From XBB1006 sp051877515 (lineage in GTDB: Bacteria > Bacillota > Clostridia > Lachnospirales > Lachnospiraceae): a stretch of DNA of 64,000 nucleotides. Below the pieces are notes generated by a model. The model was not told the DNA's origin. It made no database searches and saw only the letters and a list, made by a program, of their open reading frames with translations. Positions 57,676 through 64,000 of this stretch are shown piece by piece; positions within the stretch are counted from its first letter, which is position 1; each line of letters opens with the position of its first letter. The translations under genes and the position numbers were made by a program. The stretch is from assembly GCA_051877515.1 (NCBI GenBank), contig JBJEIY010000017.1, forward strand, positions 124,001 to 188,000, given 5' to 3'.

Positions 57676-60600
57676 TTATACAGAGGCCCAGCAAAAGGTC
57701 ATTGCCTTAAGAGACCGGAATCTTCTGGTGTCTGCTGCAGCGGGTTCCGGAAAAACTGCCGTATTAGTGGAAAGGATCTGTCAGATGGTCACAGATAAGG
57801 ATCATCCCATGGATATCGATGAATTGCTGGTGGTTACTTTTACCAATGCGGCTGCTGCGGAAATGAAAAACCGTATCATGAGCGCGTTGCAACAGCGGCT
57901 GAAACAAGACAGCCAAAATGCCCATCTGCAGCGTCAGGTTTCTCTGGTACACAACGCACAGATCACCACCATAGACGGATTCTGTCTGCAATTTTTAAAG
58001 GAGCATTTTTACCTGCTGAATTTAGAGCCGGGCTTTCGCATTGTAGATGATAATGAACGCACTCTGATCGTGGAAGATGTGATGGAAAGGGTGCTGGGAG
58101 AGTTTTATGAGGAAGCATCCCCCGATTTCCTGGATTTTGTGGAAAGTTATATTCAGGGAAAGACGGATGAGGCATTAAGCAGTTTTATCTATCAGATGTA
58201 TACAACCGCAGAGTCCTGTCCCTGGCCGGACAAATGGTTGTCGGAATGTGAAGAGGACTATGAACCGGCACGGATCCGAAAGCCGGAGGACATGCTTCTG
58301 ATGGATCTTGTTTTAGAGGACGCCAGGAAAAAGGTAAAGGATGCCGTTCATATTCTGGAAACAGGGGCAGCAGCCTGTGAGGGATACGAAGGTTTGCAGA
58401 AGCTTGCCATGGATCTTTCTGAACTGGCAGAGACTTTCAGACCTTTGTTAACTGTGCAGGAGTATCATGTCTTTTATGAGTTTTTTAAAGATTATAAGTT
58501 TCCCACTATGCCAAGGATCACGAAACCTGCACCGGAGGAGGCAGAACGAAAAGAAGAGGTTAAGGCAGCCCGGGACGAAGCGAAAGATATCTTGAAAAAG
58601 TTAAAAGAAAAAAGCTTTTTTCTGCCCGGAGAGCAGGTGGTGAAAGATCATTTATCCATGCAGCCAAAGATCCGGGTATTGTGCCGGATGACCCGGCGGT
58701 TTATGGAGGAGTTCACAGCGGAAAAGCAGAGCCGGAATGTGGTGGATTTCGGTGATCTGGAGCATTTAACTCTGAACATCCTGTATCAGGAGGAGGGAGT
58801 ATTGTCTCCTGTTGCCGGGCAGTACCGGAAGAAGTTCCGGGAAATCATGATCGATGAGTATCAGGATTCCAATGTACTGCAGGAAGCCATTCTCACCGCG
58901 ATTTCCGGAGAGGCGGAAGGAAAGAAGAATCTGTTTATGGTAGGAGATGTGAAACAGAGTATTTACCGGTTCCGCCAGGCAAAGCCGGAGCTTTTTATAG
59001 AGAAATACAAGCGCTATCATTATGAGGAAAGTTCAGATCAGAAGATCGATCTGGATTTAAATTTCCGCAGCAGGCAGCAGGTTTTACGGTTTAGCAACTA
59101 TATTTTTGACGGACTGATGCAGGCTGATCTGGGGGATGTGCCTTACGATGAACATGCCAGTTTAAAATACGGAGCCTCCTATGACCGACAGCTGGATGAG
59201 TTGTTTGAGACGACTGTGGTTGTGGCAGATGGAAAAAACCTGGAAGAAAACAAGGAGGAAGCAGAGGCTTCGGCCATTGCGCAGCAGATTCGCAGCCTGC
59301 TGGAGCATGGGCGGGTTACGGATGAACAGGGCTACCGTCCTGTCCGGTATTCGGATATTGTGATCCTGCTTCGTAAAAAAAATCTGTCCGGGGTTATTTC
59401 GGAAAAACTGAAAAGCAAAAAGATCCCGGTAGTGGAGATAGAACAGACCGGCTACTTTCAGACACCGGAGGTTTCCTGCGTGCTGTCTTTTTTACAGGTG
59501 TTGGATAATTACCGACAGGATATTCCTTTAGCGGCAGTCCTGTCTTCTCCTATGGTAGGACTTCGTAAAAAGCAGCTGGCACAGATCCGTACCTTTGCAC
59601 CGGAAGACCGGTTTTATGAGGCAGTAGAGACTTATGACCGGCAGGATGAAATCCGTAAGAAGCTGGAGGAGTTTTTTGCGCTTTTAGACGAGTTTCGGAA
59701 AAAGGCCACCTACCTTTCCATTCATGAGTTATTACAGGATCTGTACGAAAAAACCGGATATTATGACTATGTGCAGATGCTGCCCCAGGGACAACAGCGC
59801 CGGATGAATCTGGATATTCTTGTCCAGAGGGCGAAAGCTTATGAACAGACCAGTTACCACGGACTCTTTCATTTTCTGCGATACATTGATAAATTGAAAG
59901 AATATGATATGGATCTTTCTGAGGGAAGTACTCCGGAAGGGCAGGATGCCGTGCGTTTAATGACCATACATAAGAGTAAGGGGCTGGAGTTTCCCATTGT
60001 AATCGTAGCGGGACTTGGAAATGGGTTTTACAGCGGAGAGAGCAGGGAAGCTTTGATCACAGACGGCCGTTACAAAGCGGTATTAAAATATACGGATGCA
60101 AAGCGCAGGATCACCAGGGAAAGCTTAAGTATGGCTGCCATGAAGTCTGTGTTGAAGGCGGATAATTTGGCCGAAGAAATCCGGGTTCTCTATGTTGCGA
60201 TCACCCGTGCCAGGGAAAAACTGATCCTTACGGGCACGGTAAGGGATCTTGCAAAACTTCGTCAGAAAAGTGCGCTGATGCTGGATGAGGAACAGAGGCT
60301 TACTTATAGCAGCAAGGTAAGGGCAGGAAGCTTTTTCCAGTGGATTTTACCCTTATTATATGATAAAACGGCTCATAGCCGGGCGGACTTTTCCTTGCTG
60401 GAATATACACCGGAAGAGGAGGATACGATTCCGGAGTCTGTGGACAGACTGCGTTTCTGGGAACGGATCCAGAATCCTGTGGGAACCGGGGAAGGACAAC
60501 GCAGGATTGAGGAATGCTTTTCCATGGAATATCATCATAAGGAAGAACTGGGCCTGAAGCAGAAGATGTCCGTGTCTGAGATCAAGCATCACTTTATGGA

Positions 60601-61243
60601 ACAGACTTTTGTGCGGGAATTAAAAGAGGTGGAACAAGAGGAAGTACCGGAGTTTTTGAAAGAAACAAAGACAAAGACGGTGCCGGCTTTTTTGGGGTTC
60701 CTTCCGGAAGAAAACCGGGGAGCAATGCGGGGAACTGCTATGCACCGGGTGTTGGAGTGTTTGGATTTTACAGGAGATTTTACCGATCATCTTACATTGG
60801 ATGGAGTAAGGCAGGAGATTACGAAGCTGCTTTCCAAGGGTCTGATCAATGAAGATATGTATGAACTGGTGGATGCCGGGAAAATCCTGAAATTCCTGGA
60901 AAGTGAGATGGGACAACTGGTGATCTTATGCGCAAGACGATGCCAACTTACCAGGGAGCAGCCCTTTGTCATGGGAATTTCCCCTAAAGAAGCGGGAGTC
61001 GAAATCAAGAGTGATGATCTCATTCTGGTTCAGGGAATCATTGACGCCTTTATGGATACGGAGGAAGGCATTGTTTTGCTGGACTATAAGACGGATGCGG
61101 TGACCCGGAAAGAAGAACTTTTGAAGCGGTATGCTAAGCAGATGGAGCTATATAAGACTGCTTTGGAAAAGCATTTTTCCAAACCGGTGATCAGGGTTTG
61201 CATGTACTCTTTTTCTTTGCAGGAAGTCATTGACGTACTATGA
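57665..61243 (+). CDS. addA: AddA, ATP-dependent helicase-nuclease subunit
   Basis: ATG 57665, overlapping addB and preceded by GAGGAGCAG, begins a 1192-residue protein (the frame is open further upstream inside addB). It is a UvrD-type helicase: Q motif INYTEAQQKVI, Walker A AAGSGKT ending T31, IMIDEYQDSN (motif II), LDLNFRSR (IV), RLMTIHKSKGLEFPIV (V) and LYVAITRAREKL (VI). The C-terminal nuclease has LDYKTDAV (D1140, K1142). It supplies the motor of the AddAB recombination complex. Confidence 0.97.
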   Translation: MAINYTEAQQKVIALRDRNLLVSAAAGSGKTAVLVERICQMVTDKDHPMDIDELLVVTFTNAAAAEMKNRIMSALQQRLKQDSQNAHLQRQVSLVHNAQITTIDGFCLQFLKEHFYLLNLEPGFRIVDDNERTLIVEDVMERVLGEFYEEASPDFLDFVESYIQGKTDEALSSFIYQMYTTAESCPWPDKWLSECEEDYEPARIRKPEDMLLMDLVLEDARKKVKDAVHILETGAAACEGYEGLQKLAMDLSELAETFRPLLTVQEYHVFYEFFKDYKFPTMPRITKPAPEEAERKEEVKAARDEAKDILKKLKEKSFFLPGEQVVKDHLSMQPKIRVLCRMTRRFMEEFTAEKQSRNVVDFGDLEHLTLNILYQEEGVLSPVAGQYRKKFREIMIDEYQDSNVLQEAILTAISGEAEGKKNLFMVGDVKQSIYRFRQAKPELFIEKYKRYHYEESSDQKIDLDLNFRSRQQVLRFSNYIFDGLMQADLGDVPYDEHASLKYGASYDRQLDELFETTVVVADGKNLEENKEEAEASAIAQQIRSLLEHGRVTDEQGYRPVRYSDIVILLRKKNLSGVISEKLKSKKIPVVEIEQTGYFQTPEVSCVLSFLQVLDNYRQDIPLAAVLSSPMVGLRKKQLAQIRTFAPEDRFYEAVETYDRQDEIRKKLEEFFALLDEFRKKATYLSIHELLQDLYEKTGYYDYVQMLPQGQQRRMNLDILVQRAKAYEQTSYHGLFHFLRYIDKLKEYDMDLSEGSTPEGQDAVRLMTIHKSKGLEFPIVIVAGLGNGFYSGESREALITDGRYKAVLKYTDAKRRITRESLSMAAMKSVLKADNLAEEIRVLYVAITRAREKLILTGTVRDLAKLRQKSALMLDEEQRLTYSSKVRAGSFFQWILPLLYDKTAHSRADFSLLEYTPEEEDTIPESVDRLRFWERIQNPVGTGEGQRRIEECFSMEYHHKEELGLKQKMSVSEIKHHFMEQTFVRELKEVEQEEVPEFLKETKTKTVPAFLGFLPEENRGAMRGTAMHRVLECLDFTGDFTDHLTLDGVRQEITKLLSKGLINEDMYELVDAGKILKFLESEMGQLVILCARRCQLTREQPFVMGISPKEAGVEIKSDDLILVQGIIDAFMDTEEGIVLLDYKTDAVTRKEELLKRYAKQMELYKTALEKHFSKPVIRVCMYSFSLQEVIDVL

Positions 61244-61311
61244 TTTCCTCATTATAATGAAGGAAAAGAGTTGTGAAAATTGCATAAAAATAAAGGATAG
61301 AATTATACATT

Positions 61312-61920
61312 ATGAAACCGGAAATCATTTTAGCCAGTGCTTCACCCCGGCGGAAAGAGCTGCTTGGCCAGGTGGGCTATCAGTTCTCTGTATGCCCTGC
61401 ACAGGGGGAAGAAATCATACAGGGGAGTACTCCCGCGCAAATCGTGAAAAACCTTGCGGCCGCTAAGGCACAGGAAGTGGCGGACCGTCTGGAGAAGCTG
61501 GCGGAATATAAGGGAAAACCCATGATCCTCATTGGGGCAGATACAGTAGTGGCTGTGGATGGACAGATTATGGGAAAACCAGTGGATGAAAAGGATGCGC
61601 ACCGTATGCTAAACAGGATCGCAGGCAACAGCCATGAGGTTAGCACCGGGGTGTGTCTTTTGGAAATTACAGAAGACGGTAGCAGGAAGGAAGAGCGTTT
61701 TTCCCAGACTACCAAAGTGGAAGTATATTCCATGAGTGAGGAAGAAATACAGACCTATATTGCCAGCAAAGATCCCATGGATAAGGCAGGCGCATATGGA
61801 ATCCAGGGCGCCTTTGCTGCGTACATTAAAGGGATTGAGGGAGACTATAACAATGTAGTGGGACTTCCGGTAGGTCTGTTGTGCCAAAAACTTCGGGAAA
61901 GGGGACTTTTTCCGGAATAG
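61312..61920 (+). CDS. maf: Maf-family nucleotide pyrophosphatase
   Basis: A 202-residue protein with the Maf signature ILASASPRRKELL, GADTVVAVDG, GKPVDEKDAHRML and KAGAYGIQGAFA. Members hydrolyse non-canonical nucleoside triphosphates and affect septation. It is followed after 19 bp by a small unknown gene, then a foldase lipoprotein. Confidence 0.96.
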   Translation: MKPEIILASASPRRKELLGQVGYQFSVCPAQGEEIIQGSTPAQIVKNLAAAKAQEVADRLEKLAEYKGKPMILIGADTVVAVDGQIMGKPVDEKDAHRMLNRIAGNSHEVSTGVCLLEITEDGSRKEERFSQTTKVEVYSMSEEEIQTYIASKDPMDKAGAYGIQGAFAAYIKGIEGDYNNVVGLPVGLLCQKLRERGLFPE

Positions 61921-61939
61921 GTTAGCAGGAGGTAGGATC

Positions 61940-62203
61940 ATGTTTGAATATGAACAGGAGTGTCTGGAAGTTTTCCTGGATCGTCAGGAGCAGCTTCTTG
62001 GCAGAAAAGAAATAGAATCGCTGGAAGATGCGGATGCGTTTCTTGCAGATTGTATGGCGGTGGTTTGCGAGAATATAGACCAGGTACGGGAATATTTTGA
62101 GGAAGCGGGCATGGATTCTTATGGAATGGAAGAAGAGGAGCTGATGTCCCAGAGTGAGGTGTTCCCGTTAAGCGGTGGCAGATTCCTGGTTGTGGAAGGA
62201 TAA
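61940..62203 (+). CDS. Small acidic protein of unknown function (87 aa)
   Basis: ATG 61940 follows AGCAGGAGGT. The 87 residues are strongly acidic and helical (EQECLEVFLDRQEQLLGRKE, then DADAFLADCMAVV) with no membrane segment or motif that I recognise. It ends 13 bp before the PrsA-like lipoprotein gene, so the three genes from maf on form an operon. It may be an adaptor or a conserved clostridial protein. Confidence 0.75.
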   Translation: MFEYEQECLEVFLDRQEQLLGRKEIESLEDADAFLADCMAVVCENIDQVREYFEEAGMDSYGMEEEELMSQSEVFPLSGGRFLVVEG

Positions 62204-62216
62204 ACGGGAAGTATAT

Positions 62217-63224
62217 ATGAGAGCAATGATAAGAAAGATGATACGAGCTGCGGCAATGGTACTTACCTGTACCATCTTGTTATGTGGCTGCAGTATTGGA
62301 AATACACAGGTAGTATGGACTTCACAACTGAACGGTACTACGGTGTTCCGAATCAAGAATAAGGACTGTTCCCTGTCGGATGCCAAGGTTGTCTTAGTGA
62401 ACTATCGTAATCTTTACCAGGAGATCTATGGAGACGAGGTTTGTAAGAATGACAGTAATGGCAAAAGCATGGAAGCATATGTGAAGGATGTGACGATAAA
62501 CCAGCTGGCCAAGATGAAGACAATGGTTCTTTTGGCTGAGGAAAAGGGCATTTCCCTGTCGGAGAAAGAGAAAAAGGCAGTAAGTAAGGCCGCAGAGGCC
62601 TATTATGAGTCTTTGAGCAGGGAAGAGATACGGTATCTGGACGTATCGAAATTGTCTTTGGAAGACTTGTATGGAGATCTGGCATTGGCGACGAAACTCT
62701 ACACGAAACTCACAGGTGGTGTAGATGAGGAGGTCAGTGATGATGATGCCCGGGTAATGGTAGTGCGTCAAATCGTACTGACACAGCCGGAAACTGCAGA
62801 GCTTGTAGAGAAAAAGATTAAAAAAGGCGAGAGCTTTGACTTACTTGCAAGCTGTTACAGTACGGTATCCAATACGAAGGTAACATTATACAAGCAGGAT
62901 AATCCGGAAGAGATCAATGAGGCCCTATCCGGTCTGGGAGACGGAGATATTTCCCGGTGTGTGGAAGTAGATGATAAATACTACTTCTTTCAGGTGGAGG
63001 AGAAGATCGATCGGGAATTGACGGAACAAAACAAGGTTACCATTGTGAAGCAGCGTGCTTCCGAGACCTTTGATAATGTCTATGCACAGTTTTGCAAGGA
63101 TCTGTCTTCCACATATAATCATAAGCTGTGGGATGCGTTTACCATAGATACCGGTGTGGACCTTAAAACCGATAGCTTTTTTGAGATATTTGATCAGTAT
63201 TTGGGATATTTGAAACAGGAGTAA
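62217..63224 (+). CDS. PrsA-like foldase lipoprotein (parvulin-type)
   Basis: ATG 62217 is chosen since the earlier in-frame ATG 62175 lies inside the previous gene; 335 residues. A lipoprotein signal ends LLCGC with lipidated Cys near 25. A SurA-N-like helical region (about 50-170) is followed by a parvulin-type domain (about 180-280; VVRQIVLTQPETAELVEKKI, GESFDLLASCYS, GLGDGDISRCVEVDDKYYFF). It should assist folding of exported proteins outside the membrane. Proline isomerase activity is not certain from motifs. Confidence 0.85.
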   Translation: MRAMIRKMIRAAAMVLTCTILLCGCSIGNTQVVWTSQLNGTTVFRIKNKDCSLSDAKVVLVNYRNLYQEIYGDEVCKNDSNGKSMEAYVKDVTINQLAKMKTMVLLAEEKGISLSEKEKKAVSKAAEAYYESLSREEIRYLDVSKLSLEDLYGDLALATKLYTKLTGGVDEEVSDDDARVMVVRQIVLTQPETAELVEKKIKKGESFDLLASCYSTVSNTKVTLYKQDNPEEINEALSGLGDGDISRCVEVDDKYYFFQVEEKIDRELTEQNKVTIVKQRASETFDNVYAQFCKDLSSTYNHKLWDAFTIDTGVDLKTDSFFEIFDQYLGYLKQE

Positions 63225-63227
63225 GGG

Positions 63228-63629
63228 ATGAGCAGAAAAGTAATTAGAAACAGTTTGATCAGCATTTTTGTGGGAATCCTGATCAGTATTGTGTCATGGT
63301 ATCTTCCGGCCGGAAACGAGCCGGTAAATTATGCAGGTGGAATGTGTATCTTTGGCGGACTGGTTTTTCTGGACCAGGCTGTCATGCTGAAGGTATTTGG
63401 CAAGAAAAAACCATCCGGGAGTTCTTTGCTGAGACTGCCTGTCTATATTCTGGCAGCGGTTATCTTACTTATGTTGCCAAGGATCATTGAATTTGAAAAT
63501 ATGCTTCAACCGATCTTTCGTGCATTTGGAATTGCCCTGTTCTTATTGGGAGCATGGAGATTCTTTACCTATACAACCATAGAGGAGCAGGATATGCAGA
63601 AAAAGGATGGTGAGGAGCATGAAGTATAG
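63228..63629 (+). CDS. Small membrane protein of unknown function (133 aa)
   Basis: Starts 4 bp after the foldase lipoprotein stop, with AGGAGTAAGGG upstream. The 133-residue protein has four hydrophobic segments (about 10-26, 36-53, 66-85, 93-112) and a charged C-terminal tail. No family is recognised. It overlaps the pyruvate kinase start by 11 bp, so it is coexpressed with it. Confidence 0.72.
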   Translation: MSRKVIRNSLISIFVGILISIVSWYLPAGNEPVNYAGGMCIFGGLVFLDQAVMLKVFGKKKPSGSSLLRLPVYILAAVILLMLPRIIEFENMLQPIFRAFGIALFLLGAWRFFTYTTIEEQDMQKKDGEEHEV

Positions 63630-64000
63630 AAAGACAAAGATTGTATGTACACTGGGACCTTCTACCGATAAAGACGGCGTATTGGAACAACTGGTTCAGG
63701 AAGGCATGGATGTTGCGCGGTTTAATTTCTCGCACGGAGATCATGCAGAACAGGCGGGCCGTTTTAACCGTCTGAAGGAGGCACGCCAAAAAGCGGGAAG
63801 ACCGGTGGCTGCCCTGCTGGATACCAAGGGGCCGGAAATCCGGATCCGTAGTTTTGCAGAAGGAAAGGTGGCTCTGAAGAAAGGGCAGGAATTTACACTG
63901 ACTACGCAGGAGATTGCCGGAGATGAGCATCGGGTAAGCATTACCTACAAGGACCTGGTAAAGGATGTGAATGCAGGTGACAGTATCCTGATTGATGACG
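63619..64000 (+). CDS. pyk: Pyruvate kinase (3' partial)
   Basis: ATG 63619, preceded by GGTGAGGAG and overlapping the previous gene, begins a frame that is open to the window edge (127 codons). It reads KTKIVCTLGPSTD, VARFNFSHGDH and ALLDTKGPEIR, the N-terminal phosphate/ADP-binding motifs of pyruvate kinase, and then the beginning of the B domain. The rest lies beyond the window. It makes ATP and pyruvate from phosphoenolpyruvate. Confidence 0.96.
   Translation, partial: MKYRKTKIVCTLGPSTDKDGVLEQLVQEGMDVARFNFSHGDHAEQAGRFNRLKEARQKAGRPVAALLDTKGPEIRIRSFAEGKVALKKGQEFTLTTQEIAGDEHRVSITYKDLVKDVNAGDSILIDD

Overview
The window looks like a chromosomal segment of a Lachnospiraceae-type clostridium (Firmicutes, gut-associated). 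The evidence is the SCIFF peptide with its radical-SAM maturase, AddAB with an iron-sulfur AddB, the order rho-rpmE-DUF1385-prmC-prfA, a MetH lacking its reactivation domain with that domain encoded separately, LuxS/Pfs, and intrinsic terminators after most operons. Most genes lie on the + strand. The assignment is from gene content only.

Layout. 1-2.1 kb: end of a GGDEF-EAL cyclic-di-GMP gene and an XRE-membrane regulator. 2.27-9.04 kb: an AT-rich integrated element of about 6.8 kb, bounded by a 20-bp direct repeat of the 3' end of a tRNA-Leu(AAG) gene. It carries a repressor, a small Xis-like protein, a D5/P4-type primase-helicase, a TerS-like helix-turn-helix protein, three unknown proteins, a ribbon-helix-helix protein and a tyrosine integrase. 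It has no capsid, relaxase or conjugation genes, so it resembles a phage satellite. Candidate integrase arm sites (TACCGCAT phased at 12 bp) lie at both ends, and the element has replaced the tRNA terminator with its own. 9.3-14.1 kb: the translation/termination block rho, rpmE, DUF1385, prmC, prfA. 14.1-18.1 kb: an accessory patch with a 5'-truncated KilA-N gene between a duplicated prfA tail and terminator, a broken lipoprotein leader, two membrane proteins, a hydrolase and a possible small RNA or leader. 18.3-22.3 kb: an ABC-2 exporter fused in operon with a short UvrA-like ATPase, similar in layout to drrABC. 22.4-28.5 kb: a YesM/YesN two-component system, a TetR regulator followed by a large secreted LRR (BspA-type) protein, and a RelB/ParE toxin-antitoxin pair.

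28.5-32.7 kb: a YdcF protein, then scfA (47-aa SCIFF peptide), scfB and an Orn/Lys/Arg-decarboxylase-family enzyme carrying two in-frame low-complexity inserts. 32.7-33.2 kb: a repeat-rich non-coding stretch. 33.3-37.6 kb: a MarR-controlled operon of a membrane-anchored C-N hydrolase, an iron alcohol dehydrogenase and an aldehyde dehydrogenase. 37.7-43.8 kb: glycerate kinase plus a methionine synthesis block (separate MetH reactivation protein, MetH, homocysteine methyltransferase-MTHFR fusion). 43.9-50.7 kb: a chemoreceptor, an anion permease, YbaK, a HAD phosphatase, a second MarR with DegV, and a YfcE-type phosphodiesterase. 50.8-54.3 kb: a polar amino acid ABC transporter, pfs and luxS, which together with the MetH block make an activated-methyl-cycle theme. 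54.3-64 kb: addB, addA, maf, a small unknown, a PrsA-like foldase lipoprotein, a membrane protein, and the start of pyruvate kinase at the edge.

Most interesting: the compact satellite-like element with its tRNA terminator swap and phased arm sites, the prfA-tail duplication around KilA-N, the repeat block at 32.7-33.2 kb, the drrABC-like operon, and the dispersed CGGACAGGGGAC palindromes. No wholly new system can be proven from this sequence alone.
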